From positions 930,001 through 994,000 of the forward strand of contig NW_017264195.1 of assembly GCF_001619985.1 (NCBI RefSeq): a DNA stretch of 64,000 nt. The letters are read 5' to 3'. The stretch is from Xylona heveae TC161 (lineage: Eukaryota; Ascomycota; Xylonomycetes; Xylonales; Xylonaceae). Below, piece after piece: positions 22,876 through 34,806 of the stretch; positions within the stretch are counted from its first letter, which is position 1; each line of letters opens with the position of its first letter. Below the pieces are notes generated by a model, which was given only the letters and a program-made list of their open reading frames with translations, did no database searches and was not told the DNA's origin. The position numbers were made by a program, and so were the translations under genes.

Positions 22876-25800
22876 ATGGACAATGGCGGGATTTTTAATT
22901 TTTTCCGGATGCCGGGCTCTAGAAGAAACTCTAGCAACAACACACCGACGACCGGCAGAAATGCGCAAAGCACTCCCCAAGGGCCGGCGGTAGAAGGCAC
23001 ACCAGGCGCAGCGTCAGCAACGAATCAAGGGTTAGGACAAGAGTACGTAGGAACTCCTGTTATCTTGAAAATGTCCAAAGCCGTGTTTAATCATACATGC
23101 CAACTCACTATTCGGCAGATCTGCTGCTGCGGATATTTCTGGAGTACCGTATCCGGTGTTGTCAACTCCTCCGGAAGGAACAGCACCAAATGAGGAAGAA
23201 AAGCCATATAATATTTGGTCGCCGCCAACACCAAAAGGGCCGAAAAGAGATAAAGGAAAGGGCGTAGATCGCGATCCTCCTGACCCTGATCCATCGAATC
23301 CTCAACCCTTGGCGGCCGATACAGATCCGGCAACTGGAGTTCCTGGTCAGCTTACTGCCCGTAATCTGTCGCATTTAAATGCACAAAATGCAGGAGGCGC
23401 AGTTGAAAAAGCAGCTGCAGGCCCAGACCCAAATGATGCTCTCAAATATGCTCGAAAATTTCTCTCGAGCGAAGATTTTCGCACCCATGCCGGATTCGAC
23501 AACGAGCTCGAAAAAATTGACACCTATCTCCGTCAATTGAGTGACTGGGGAACGACCTGCGACCTCTCGCTCTACGCGCAAGTTCAAAGCATGGTGCGCG
23601 TTCATAGAGAGCGCACGGCAAATCCTGAAGAAGCCTTCACTCAATCGCCCGTGGACTTTTCTAGATTTTCAAGATTCAGTCAAAGGCTACCCACTTCTCA
23701 TGGGATCTTCAGTCTTGACGATGTCTATGGCCATCTGAGGGACGATCATCCGCCCTTCAGCCTTGATGCAAGTGCTGCCCAAAAGCAGTTCATCTCAGAT
23801 TTTCAATCCGCTGGCGAGGATGGATTTCACTACCGCCAAATCGAGAGAACTGCTTATAGTCGAGCCATTCAGCAGCCCGACTCGCCCGCGAGCCCGACTC
23901 TGCAAGACGACAATGACGACAGTCGTGCAATGGTTCGAGGTCGACGTCGGGCATTCATTCAAATCGGCCTGAACGCAATGGCGACTGGCGAAGAGCAACA
24001 TTATGCTGGTGGTTGGCAGTATCGAGTTGTCGCACTACCGCGTGCTCCTTTGCCGTTGCCGCTTGAACCGCAGATGTTCCTCTCCGCTCATCCAGAGAGC
24101 CAACAAATGCCGAGTTCAGACCCGTTCCAGTACACAAACAAGTATATACAATTCCAAAAGGACAAGAGGTTCTGGCAGTTCCACATCAATGACGAACGGC
24201 GCATGCTTCGAAAGGGCTTAGAGCAATCCGGCGCACGAGTCGATGAATCGACTGAGCCCCTTGTGTTTGAAAATCCCACCCATAAGCAAGAGATTCTAAG
24301 GGCCAGAAACCGACTTCGCCTGGAGCGCCTGACGAACTTGTATTTTGAGCTCATTATGGAATTTTCGATCGAAGATTTTGCAATCGGATCTGTATGTGCT
24401 CTTTTTCTTTTCCTCCTCCCTTTCCTCTCTCTGTGTTTCTTCTTCACGCATCACTCCCTTTCCCTAAAATTTCCACTACGTCGCAGTATCGACAATCAAA
24501 TCGACTGTATCCAGCTAACAGCGGTATCGTACTCCAGGCATCAAGCGAAGTCCTCAATAACGAAGAAACAAGCTCCAAGGAAAAGCTCGTTACCATCCAA
24601 AATTTTGCCTCCCTGGACGAAGGAGCCGCCGTGCGTGAAGGTCTGCGTCACGGCTTCGGGGGCGCTCCTCTCTCCGTCAATGAAATCACTCGTCTCCGCC
24701 AAGCCCTCAAAGACAAACAAACTTCCAACATAACCTACGCTGATACGGACGACCTCGTTGCTCGTCTCGGCCGCGAACTCGGTGCTATGATCCGACAATT
24801 ACATCGTGAAGATGAATCGTATGCCAGTCTGCGTCGAAAGCTTCAGAAATCTGCGCGCGAAATTGCAAGTATCCGCAACCTGTCGAAAACGCCCTTACTT
24901 GCAAGTTCTCCGCAATTCTCGAGCATTCTGGATATTGCCCAGCCGCTTGCCCTTGCCGATGGCAATCCCGGCTATCAGTTGAACTTGACATACAAGCAAG
25001 CTTGTCGTCTTCTGCAAGATAAGATTGTCCAAGAAAACCACCGCCTTGGACAAGGAAATAAGTTGGACTTTGCGCATATTTGGTCCTTTGTCCATGACAT
25101 TCCTCCCAGTAGGAAACGGAAACGATTCTTCTCGCTGGATAAGTGGCCTACTCGGGCCTCTGAGAATGCTCCTTTTATTTTCGGCCGTTCTGGAAATACC
25201 ACCGCTGGTGCTGGTGCTGGTGCATTGTTTCCAGAAACACCTGGTCGCGGTAGAGGTAGCACTGCCCGTGTTGGTACTGGCCCTCGTCCTCGTCCCGGTA
25301 CCGCCGCAGCCGCCTCGTCGCCATTCAAACGCCCGAAAGTATCTGCCCAAGCAGCCCACGTATCCCGTTCGCAGCAGCCTCCCCCACCACACGCACCCCA
25401 GGAATTCCAAATTGGGAAAGGCACATTCATGCCCCAGGAAATGAAAGACTTTGAATTCAATAAACATCGCCATGTCTTGTACAACCCGCCTGATCTCAGA
25501 GAACGCCATATCAAAGGCCTTCCGGTGTTTCCCTTTGGTGAGACGCGATATCATGAACGGCTGGAACACCGCCTGATAGAGGAGGATTTGGCAAAGCGTA
25601 TGATCATTTTCCTATTTTATCATCCTTTTTCTTACTCCTCTCCCTCTCTTGTCTTTTGCCCCCGTCCCTTCTTCCCGGCTCTGTCCTGTAATTTTTTTCC
25701 CCTCTTCTTTTCTTTTTCTTTCGCTTTGGAAATGTCTTGCCTCTGTCCGCCTCACAGTCTCACAGCCTCAGTCTTTCCACTTCGACAATCCCTATTGGTC

Positions 25801-26112
25801 GAACCCTGTACTTCAGGCTTTGGCTGGGATATCATTCGAGGAATTACTCCTGTTTCACGTTAATCTCACATCTCAATGTTCTCAATGTTCTCAAATGAGG
25901 CTAACTCTGCACAAACAGGCTCAATATCATCCACGAAAGATCAAACCCCCCAGACGCGCCGCAAAGACCAGGACCTGATGGAGCGCAACAAGTTCCAACT
26001 TCCCGATGTTACTCCCGATTTGGACGTCAACGCGCTCAAGACCGCGGGGGTGTTCATTCCGGGGTTCATGTCGTATGTGTATGATCAGGAGCAGGAGCAG
26101 GAGCAGGACTAG
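22876..26112 (+). CDS. Large unrecognised nuclear-type protein
   Basis: Proposed exons: 22876-23042, 23119-24391, 24487-25597, 25919-26112 (914 residues). The first three joins are firm (…GQE|SAAADISG; …IGS|YRQSNRLYP). The N-terminal 130 residues are disordered and Pro-rich. A folded block follows (EDFRTHAGFDNELEKIDTYL, later QRLPTSHGIFSLDDVYGHL). A helical middle has an RRKLQKSAREIASIRNLSK stretch. An RG/TG-rich low-complexity part (about 740-790) precedes SPFKRPKV, an NLS-like cluster. The end reads DLDVNALKTAGVFIPGFMSY and then a QEQEQEQ tail. Introns 2 and 3 are strongly pyrimidine-rich. The last junction is uncertain: an alternative exon at about 25761-25850 reads well (FHFDNPYWSNPVLQALAGIS). 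No family recognised; RG motifs and the basic cluster suggest a nucleic-acid-associated nuclear protein. Confidence 0.7.
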
Positions 26113-26867
26113 GACTAGGATTAGATCTTAGTGTTTTTTCTTTCCTTTTATTTTATTTTCTTTCTATTTTTTTTTTTTTTTTTTTAAATAGTTTTCCGAT
26201 GAGCTTTTACTTCTTTTAGCTTGTCCCTCTTGTTCTTGGGGATCTAACTGTCTTCTGCGTTTGGTTTGTCATTTTTATGTATTGGATGATAATCTTTGTC
26301 GGGCTGAACAGAAGAGAAGAGGGGGGAAATATTATGGCATTTCAAGAGGATCCAGATCCCGCCTGCTGATGGTGTTTAGATATGGCTGTCTGGCTGACGG
26401 GTCGTCAACCTCGCTGGTTGGGAGAAATGATCCAATAGGTACTTGCTGTAACGGACTCGAATAGTTGTTTACTGGGGTCAATTTCATGAGCCTTTGTTTT
26501 TTCTGGGTTTCTGGGTTGGTTTGGCGAGGGTGGGGACCTATGAGTGCGGGGGTGTTTTGACAATAGGTCCGGAAGGATGGCGTAGGCTGTAGTACTGTAT
26601 GGCGTTTCGTAAGTAGATGGATCTGCTGCTGTTGGGACTGTGATTGATCGATTCGTGTTGCTAGACATTGATTTTCGCAATGGGACCACCGAGGAGCAAA
26701 TAAACACAACAAAAAAACAGAATAATGGACCAATGATTTTGAAATTTTTATGCGTGTAGCTGTCAATTAGCGGTATCCCTATGCTATGTACAGCCCTACG
26801 CATAACACATGAGAACAAATCTCTTTAGAAAAGCAACCCAAACACACTAAACGCGCGAGCTCTCCAT
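26113..26867. other. Convergent 3' spacer with poly-T tract
   Basis: 3' regions of the preceding gene and of RPS2. Contains a long T run at about 26168-26185. A minus-strand frame at 26332-26766 has no recognisable content. Confidence 0.6.
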
Positions 26868-27972
26868 TTAGTAACGCTTGCCCTCGCGGAGGACATCGCT
26901 GTACTCCTCCAGAGGGTTCCGGATGAGCTTGGTCTCCTTCCACAGGTTGGGGGTCAAGAAACCGTAAGTGTTGGAGACGGCGGTGAAGGTAGCCTTGAGG
27001 GTGTTCTCAAGAGTCTTGGTCGAACCAGACGAGGCGGTGTAAGCGTCGTGGACACCAGCAAGCTGCAAGAGACGCTTGACGGCGGGGGAGGCAACAAGGC
27101 CGGTACCGCGGGGAGCAGGGATAAGCTGTTTAAAAGAGAAGATTACATCAGCAAACATGTTTCTTCCCATTTTCGAATCCAGCCCTTTTCCATTTCTCCT
27201 TTCGTGTGGCTTGCTCTTTCTTTGAAGGCCACTCTATTCGTTGTGGGGGTTTGAAGATTTCGGGGTAAACGTACTCTGACAGTAACACTGCCGCACTTGC
27301 CGGACTCCTTGACGGGGAGAGAGTGAGGCTCTCCCAAAGAGGTACCCCAGTAACCTCTCCGGACGGGGACGACGGAAAGCTTAGCGATGATGATGGCGGC
27401 ACGGATGGCGGTGGCGACTTCCTTGGAGGTCTTGATACCGAGACCGACGTGGCCCTCAGAGTCACCGATGACAACGACGGCCTTGAAACGGGTACGCTGA
27501 CCGGCACGGGTCTGCTTCTGGACGGGCTTGATCTGTAGTGATAGAAAAAACAAACGTCAACTATCGGTATCCTTTCAAATTTCTCCAATTGTTTCCTGTT
27601 GCTCTTCCTCCTCTTCTTTTCTCAAAATACCCAAACCCTCCAACCAAATGCGCCGTTTGCGCAATCTTCTTCTATCCGCACGGGAAATGTTCGGGAAACC
27701 GCCCATACCTTCATAACCTCATCCTTGAGCTTGGGAAGGAAGAAGTCGACAATCTGGTACTCCTTGACGGGCAGAGAGTGCAGGTAGATCTCCTCCATGC
27801 TCTTTATCTTGCCGGCCTTGACAAGTCTGCCGAGCTTGGTGACGGGCTGCCATTCCTTCTCCTCACTTCTGCCGGCGCCACGGCGGCCACGGCCACGGCC
27901 ACGGCCCCGTCCACGGTCACCACCTCTGTCGCCGCGAGTGCCGAAGCCTCCTCTCTTGGGTGCGTCAGCCAT
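26868..27972 (-). CDS. rps2: 40S ribosomal protein S2 (uS5)
   Basis: Component of the small ribosomal subunit, near the mRNA entry site; needed for decoding accuracy. Three exons on the minus strand: 27972-27709, 27532-27275, 27125-26868; 259 residues, normal for fungal S2. The N-terminal tail is an RG-rich block ([18 protein letters not shown]), a known arginine-methylation target in this family. The S5 N-terminal domain follows ([20 protein letters not shown]), then the C-terminal domain ([20 protein letters not shown]), ending in DVLREGKRY. Both joins restore conserved sequence ([26 protein letters not shown]). Codon usage is strongly biased to C-ending codons, as in highly expressed genes. 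Introns early in the gene are typical of fungal ribosomal-protein genes. Confidence 0.98.
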
Positions 27973-28779
27973 GTTGTGCTGAATTGACGACTGTCTGGGG
28001 ACGTTAGTTGAGGCGGTCGAGTTGCGGAAGTTCGTCGTCGTCGTCCTCGTCGGGCAAGTCGTTAATTCGAGTGTCTTTCGCGAGAATTAGTGGGGAGCGA
28101 GCAATGTGTGTGAACTATACCATTCATGGAGTGTTAAGCGAGGGCAAGCCTTCCGAAAACCCTCTCTGCCTTATCCCCCATCGTGTGATCCCGACATATA
28201 CAACCATTCGGTGTCCTTTCTATGTAGACAATGCTCAGATAATGGAAAGTTTTAAATATATCTTCACTGTGACTGAGAATACATCCTCCTTGATATCTGA
28301 GTGCAGTGTGAACACTTTGATACCACGGCAATCAAATCACTTAGGTACGTTTAAGGGCAGCCGTGGTCAGGTTCTTCCCTCGTTTCTGCTACCGCTCCAA
28401 TCTACGCGAGGGACAGAGCTACAAAGGTACTTAGAGCCACATGGGTCCGAGGGGTGCGAGGGACCTCCGCTATCAGACTCAAGATTGTCTTTTTAGAAAA
28501 CTCAAAGATAATTTGATGTCATTTGAATAAAGATGCATTCGCCAGGAATTACATGATAGCTCTGGCAATTTATCTTGCGCTCAATATTTGGGTATCAGTT
28601 GAAATGTGATTCGGTCGCCCGAGTGGTGCGCTCTAATGTCTGTCCATCAGACTCCGCGCCGTGCTTTCTTCCCAGATATGTCTTGATCAAGTAAGGCTTG
28701 TAGGTCGGGTCAAGACGATCGTTCAAATCATAAGTCTTATGAGACATTGCCCTACAGCTTATGTTTTCATCGTATGTCT
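27973..28779. other. RPS2 promoter region and BolA 3' spacer
   Basis: Upstream region of RPS2 with a CGTCGTCGTCCTCGTCG stretch near 28037. A plus-strand frame at 28008-28496 shows no domain. No RNA gene seen. Confidence 0.55.
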
Positions 28780-29281
28780 TCATGCGCCGCGCTCCCTCTC
28801 TAATTGCTTTTGTTCTTCTTCGGGAGTTCGCGTCCGTAGTTGCAAGGCGTGGATGCCTCCGTCACGGGACATTTCATCTTGCAGGAGAGCATATACCATC
28901 CGGTGTCGCGCAGGTTGAGGCTTGCCTTTGAACGCCTCTGAAGTGATCATGACCCTAAAAGAACGACATGTTCAGCCGTGGTACGGTGATGAGCTGCTAA
29001 AACGCCGCGAATCGTCTCACCTGAAGTGAGTCTCTTTTGAAGTACTCCCTTGCATTGCCTTATGGTGGGAATGAAGATGAGAGTCATTGAAAATTTCAAG
29101 AGAAGTCGGACTGAAGGCTGATGATACCTGTTTCCAGAAGCCTTAATCAGTTCCCATTTCTTTATCGTCTTTATTGAATGATGCTCACCCGAGACTTGAT
29201 GATGTCTTCGACCGGTGTCAAAGATGAAGTCATTGTTGACATGGGTCGCTTGATAGCTGCGACCAAAAGTCTTTGAAGCAT
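28780..29281 (-). CDS. bol1: BolA-family protein (BOL1/Uvi31-like)
   Basis: BolA proteins partner with monothiol glutaredoxins and assist iron-sulphur cluster handling, in fungi mainly in mitochondria. Three exons on the minus strand: 29281-29189, 29127-29021, 28954-28780; 124 residues. Joined core reads SLEIFNDSHLHSHHKAMQGS then TSKETHFRVMITSEAFKGKP and QPARHRMVYALLQDEM, with the conserved His of the family in the HRMVYALL helix. The first 20 residues (MLQRLLVAAIKRPMSTM) are basic and amphipathic, like a mitochondrial targeting sequence. A second Met (MSTMTSS) after it could give a non-mitochondrial form. Divergent from the acyl-CoA synthetase across a 365-base spacer. Confidence 0.94.
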
Positions 29282-29646
29282 TGGTTTTCTGTACACCCTT
29301 CGACGGCGTCCTGTGACGGCGATCAACAGTGATTCTTGTCCGATGACCGCAGAAGTAGTTGTACCCCTGCTCTCCGAAACTGAGCGCTTTACGGCATCGG
29401 GAAATCCCCAAATGCGTCGGCCCGAGATAGCGAGGCGGAAACTCGGGGCAGAAATGTTGACGTCCCCAAGGCTTCCAGTAACTGTACATACCTCCGCTCT
29501 CTGCTTGCTGTGACATCCATCGGACTTGCATGGTTCAAGGGGGTCTGAGTACATCGTTCCCCATTATTCAGCCTCATTCCAGCCTGTATACTTCCGTACA
29601 TATTATCTACCTGCATGGTATCCTCCGGGTGAAGTAATTGCCCGCC
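29282..29646. promoter_or_regulatory. Shared divergent promoter of bol1 and the ACSF3-like gene
   Basis: The two start codons are 365 bases apart and face away from each other. Both products are predicted mitochondrial, so co-regulation through this spacer is possible. No specific factor site is claimed. Confidence 0.5.
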
Positions 29647-31694
29647 ATGATCGCCCTTAAATTCTCGCGGGTCTCTCCCCTCTCCGCCTTTATCCCTCGA
29701 AGAGCTTCCTCACTATATTATAATATCCGAATGGCCTCCACTTTGCCGCGCCTGCCCATTTTGGAGGCAATTGCAAATCATGACCCGAAAAGCACCGCCG
29801 TGATACATTCGTTATCGGGGCGCACATTTACCTACGGCAGCTTGTTGAATGATATTGCGGAAGCCAAAGATCGGTTGCTCCAAGCATCAAACCGCAATTC
29901 GATCGAGGGAGAAAGAGTAGCATTTCTTGTCGAGAACGGATATGATTATATAGGTACGCTTTCTCCCTAAATGAGCTCTGCGAGAATGGCATTCCTAAAT
30001 AAGCGCTCAGTAACTCTATTATCTATAATGGCCAGCCGCTCCATTGCGGTCCCAATGTCGGCTGGCTTCCCTGCTAGCGAACTGCAATATATAATTGATA
30101 ACAGTGACGCAATGATGCTTCTGTCGTCTGGTAAATTCCAAGGCAAGGCTGAAGAGGTAATGAAAGGTGAAATGAATAGGGAGCCTATTTTCCATCTCGT
30201 GGAAAAGAAGCTAGGAGCCAGCGTTGAGGATAAAAACCTAAAATTTGAATCCGCGGATGCCGAGGCAGGCACGGGCGGAATGATGCTTTACACATCAGGA
30301 ACTACGAATCGACCGGTGAGTAATTATTTTTCTTCTCCAAGATGGGCTCGTCATTTTCATTTGTTGAGACGTGATCACGCAGAAAGGAGTTCTTTTAACA
30401 CAGTCAACTCTCTCGGCGCAAACATCTTCCTTACTCGAAGCGTGGAGGTATAGTCCTAACGATCATCTGCTGCACGTTCTGCCGCTGCATCACATTCATG
30501 GAACGGTCAATGCGATATTGACGCCCTTGCTCGCTGGCTCTACTATTGAATTCATGTTCCCATTTAATGCCAGGGCTGTATGGGAGCGCTTAGCAGCTCC
30601 CTTCTTGCCACTGGAACAGCGCACAACTAGATCATCTGAAAAGATAACTTTCCTCACTGCTGTGCCGACAATTTATAACCGACTTCTTTCGTCGCACAAG
30701 GATTTGCCTCCTGAAATTGAAAAGGCAGGGCGAGAAGCCGTCTCGCCGCAGAATATGCGGCTGAATATTTCCGGATCAGCTGCGCTACCGACGCCGACCA
30801 AGGCTGCGTGGTCAGACTTGAGCGGAGGGAATGTGCTGCTCGAACGTTACGGAATGACGGAGGTTGGCATGGCCCTGAGCTGTGGGCTTGATTTCGGCGA
30901 TCGCGTGGACGGAAGTGTTGGCTGGCCATTGCCACAGGTCCAAGTCAAACTGGTCGACACAGAAACGAAGGAGGTGATCAAGGAGTCTGAGGAAATCGAT
31001 GAATCTGGAAAAGAACGGGAGGGAGAGATACAATTAAGAGGGCCAACAATATTTACAGAATATTGGAATAACCCAAAGGCCACATCGGAAGAGTTTGTTG
31101 AAGGCGACGACGGCAAAGGCAAGTGGTTTAAGACGGGAGATGTTGCAATCAGACGGATAGTAAACGGGGCAGGAAAGTCGGATCAGCCGTGGGCAAAAGG
31201 ACCGATGTATTTCATTCAAGGAAGGAAAAGCGTGGATATCATAAAGACAGGTGGCGAGAAAGTCAGTGCCCTGGAGGTGGAGCGTGAGTTATTATCGCTG
31301 TAAGTTTTTTTAACACCTCACACCACGGTTCAGGCTCCTCAATACTGATTTTTGCAGGCCTCAAATTGCTGAAGCCGCCGTTGTCGGACTTCCATCCGAT
31401 GTTTGGGGTCAGAAGGTTGCTGCTGTAGTTGTACTCAACCCTGAAGCAGCTGACAGTGGACGAGGAGGTAAAAAGTGGGGCCCAATGGATATGCGGAGAG
31501 CCTTGAAAGACAAACTTGCAAATTACAAAATTCCTCAAGAGCTCAAAGTCATCGAAGGAGGTTTGCCTCGGAATGCCATGGGTAAAAGTAAGGATTCCGC
31601 CTTGTATTCGCATTTCCGGCTTCCGCTAATTTATATTCCAGTCAACAAAAAGGGTTTGATAAAAGAGATTTTCCCAGAACAAATTCCAAATTAG
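29647..31694 (+). CDS. Malonyl-CoA synthetase-like acyl-CoA ligase (ACSF3/MatB type)
   Basis: ATP-dependent ligation of a carboxylate, probably malonate, to CoA. In animals ACSF3 does this in mitochondria to feed lipoylation-linked fatty-acid synthesis. Five exons: 29647-29953, 30011-30315, 30383-31299, 31358-31587, 31642-31694; 603 residues. AMP-binding signature YTSGTTNRPKG spans the second intron; ERYGMTEVGMA, the KTGDV motif, GGEKVSALEVERE and the C-terminal PRNAMGKINKK with the catalytic lysine all follow in order. Residues 1-25 (MIALKFSRVSPLSAF then RRASSLYY) look like a mitochondrial presequence. A second ATG (MASTLPRLP, near 29730) begins just after it and could make a cytosolic form. 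Close MatB/ACSF3 match by motif order; exact substrate is inferred. Confidence 0.92.
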
Positions 31695-32122
31695 ATTTGT
31701 TTTGCGATGCCCTCTATAGACTACTTTTGATCAGCATTATATGGAATCATTAATTGCCAGCATGTGGCTTTTGACAATGGTGATTAAATGGTGAACGGTA
31801 TTGTCTAAACCCAACCCGTTGCGAATGTACTACAAGAACTGCGTATGAGAGGCCTTCTAGACAGAATTTGCGACCAAGAAATCCGATTGCAATGTTTCTA
31901 TCAAATGATGCTTACGGAGGATGTCGGATGACGTCTCTCTGGTCCGTTGTGTACGATTCGCTTAGGTATATAGGAAGGTGGCCGATAAAGAAAGTGCTTA
32001 TGACTCCACTAATAAACCACTCCATTGTTATTTCGTTTCTCCTCATAAGCAGCCTGTATCAAATCCTCTGCCGGAGGCTTTAATATATATTGTGCCCTCT
32101 GGACTACTCCCTTGCCCAAGCC
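31695..32122. other. Spacer upstream of nicotinate phosphoribosyltransferase
   Basis: Contains AT-rich words near 31968-31978 (aggtatatagg) and 32083-32093 (aatatatattg), the latter about 30 bases before the ATG. No gene seen. Confidence 0.5.
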
Positions 32123-33862
32123 ATGAGCTTAGAGAACCCAACCGCCGGTTCGCCGGCACTTCCGGAAGGAGTCTCGTCGCTTTTAGATACTGATCTCTAT
32201 AAGCTGACAATGCAATGCGCCGTTCTTAAATATTTCCCAGAAACAGGTAAGAGTGTGCCAATAGTCTCCCCAAAGATATGAAGTTTCAACTTACATGCCA
32301 TAATCAGAGGTTACGTACGCGTTTACCAATCGCACCGCAGACATGCGATTGACGAGAGGTGCCTATCACTGGCTCCAGAAACAAGTCGACAGTAAGAAAG
32401 CTATACACTTTGAGGCAGTAAGAATTAAGATCAAACTAACGGCTTTTTAGAGCTTGAAAATATTGCGCTGTCAGACGAAGAGCTCGGCTTTCTCCGAACC
32501 CATTGTTCCTACTTGAACGAAGCATACCTTTCTTTTCTCAAAGACTTTCGATTGCGGCCTACTGAACAACTGAAGCTCGCCTTCCGACCATTCAAGGACA
32601 CCGGAAGCGACCAGGACCGGGGTAATGTGGAGATTGACATCAGGGGGCGATGGGTCGATACCATACTCTACGAGATTCCATTGCTGGCTTTAGTCAGTGA
32701 AGCTTACTTCAAGTTCTGCGATACAGACTGGAATCATGAAGGGCAGGAAGATAAAGCATATCATAAGGGCCTCACTCTGCTTGAATATGGGTGCGTTTTG
32801 TCTGAATTCGGAAGCAGAAGAAGACGAGATTATTATACCCAAGAGCTGGTCTTGCGGGGCTTGTGTAGGGCTGCTGCTGTGGGAGCGCAAAAGGGCTGGA
32901 AGGGCAAGTTGAGTGGTACGAGCAATGTTCACTTTGCCATGAAGCATGGGCTCACACCCGTCGGAACCGTTGCTCACGAGTGGTTCATGGGCGTGGCGGC
33001 AATCACCAATAACTATGAGCAAGCAAACGAAATTTCGTTGCGGTACTGGGTTGGTACTTTTGGAGAAGGGGTGCTTGGGATCGCATTGACCGACACCTTT
33101 GGCACCCCCACATTCTTGAAAGCCTTCAAGCAGCCTATTCCATCATTCTCTTCAGCAGGAATTGGAGGTGCGCCGACCTTGGCCTCTACCGGCGACTCCA
33201 CCACACTGGACACTCTTACCAGCCTCGGTGAGACCAATCCTCCGCCGATCCATGCTCCAGTAGTGGGCGGAGAGACCGAAGCACAGGCAAAGCGTACATT
33301 CGCCCAGGTGTTTACTGGTGTTCGACAGGATTCTGGCGATCCTGCTGGCTTCATCAAGCTGATGCGGGAGTTCTACGATGAACAAGGAATCAAGGATAAG
33401 AAGATAATTGTGTTTTCTGATTCGTTGAATGTGGAACGCTGCCTCGAGTATATGCAGGAGGCACAAGATGCTGGGTTTCAACCGACATTCGGTGTCGGCA
33501 CTTTCTTAACGAGTAAGTCATTTTTCGTGCTATTTTGCCATTAGAGATAGCATGCAAAACTCATTTGTATATTCCGAAAATGGGCTCGCTAACTCTGATA
33601 TCTGGTAGATGATTTCACGAACACATCGAACGGCCTCAAGTCTGTGCCGCTGAATATTGTGATCAAACTTGCTTCTGCGGGTGGTCGCCCCGCTGTCAAG
33701 ATTAGTGACAATATTGGAAAGAATACCGGCGATAAAAGTACTGTCGAACGCGTAAAGCGTCAGTTAGGTTATGTTGAACGAGATTGGGAAGGCGGTGATG
33801 AGACAAGTCGTTGGGGCACTCCTGAGAGCGGCGTGGAACGTCCGACCAGCGTTACAAATTAA
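32123..33862 (+). CDS. npt1: Nicotinate phosphoribosyltransferase
   Basis: Makes nicotinate mononucleotide from nicotinate and PRPP, the entry step of the NAD salvage (Preiss-Handler) pathway. Four exons: 32123-32246, 32308-32391, 32451-33512, 33609-33862; 507 residues. Family landmarks: LLDTDLYKLTMQ at the N-terminus, EVTYAFTNRT across intron 1, EFGSRRRRDY, KLSGTSNVHFAMKHGLTPVG, TVAHEW with the phosphorylated/catalytic His region, GVRQDSGDP and KIIVFSDSLN. The protein is longer than yeast Npt1 because of a roughly 60-residue Ser/Thr/Gly-rich insertion (after TPTFLKAFKQPIPSF) and a C-terminal tail. Both are probably surface loops. Neighbour genes show no pathway link. Confidence 0.96.
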
Positions 33863-34806
33863 GTCAAGCCTCGCTCTGGTAGTGGAGAACGCGGTTCATT
33901 CAGTACGGAAGATCGGACTATGGTAGTTTTAGACCAGTTCATCGGCGTCAAATATAGAGGGTGGAGCGAATACTCGAAGCTGAATAGCTGCGGATATTTG
34001 TTCGGGCTATTGAATGATTTTAATCTTTTTTTTTTTTTTATATAAATTTATGGTTAGCTATTTTTTTTTTTTTTTCTGAGTGGATATTGGGCTGAGTATC
34101 CCTACTGTCCAATGGACATGAATCTTTGGACGCATTTTTCTCTGGCGCTATTTTGATTATTGCAGCATATTTTAGATATTACAAGGGAAGGAGATAGATC
34201 CCACGAATGCCAGAGCTTTCCGGTTGTCGAGATTTCAGCCGGTAAAACGAACAGAAAGAAAATTAACTGGGGCGTATAATGACGGCACCAGAGATTGACG
34301 AGAAGAGAAGTATAAGCAGCGTCTTCACCCATTGCCGAAGACTCCATGTCAAGGGTTAGGTAAGGCTTTAATGTCCAAGAAAATATATACAGTCTTGTTT
34401 ACTGAAGATGGAGACCTCGCTCAATAGCGCGACTTAGCATTAGCCTTGGATTATGTTTGCCACCTTTCAATTTTTGCCCTGCTTCGGTATGTTTTCGCCT
34501 GATTCCTACCTCACTCTTCCTTCCCCACACACGCTGCAGGATCCGATCCAAGGGTTTTCGGAACGGCGCTGACGCTCTGAAAGTGGTGCGGCTATGGAAG
34601 AATAATGAGCAGCAGTGTAACGAATCTTACACTTGAAAATAGTGCACCGTCTGCTTTCAATTGATGACATCTTGGTCCAATCGCCAGGGCATGTCTGAGC
34701 CTCGGACGCAGCGCGGATCGAGATCAGGTGGCAGCCTCTTCGGGCCATATGAGAAGCATCTTGCGCCTCTCTTTTTCTCAAGTCCGGTAGAAGAACTCGT
34801 ACCTCT
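33863..34806. other. Convergent 3' spacer with poly-T tracts
   Basis: 3' regions of npt1 and of the mannosyltransferase. Two T runs at about 34026-34039 and 34062-34075. No gene seen. Confidence 0.6.

Noticed and set aside
24895-25569. 224-codon minus-strand open frame
   Set aside because: Antisense shadow of the long exon of the 22876-26112 gene.
34020-34080. Poly-T tracts as possible retroposon tails
   Set aside because: No target-site duplication or element body beside them; common in fungal 3' regions.
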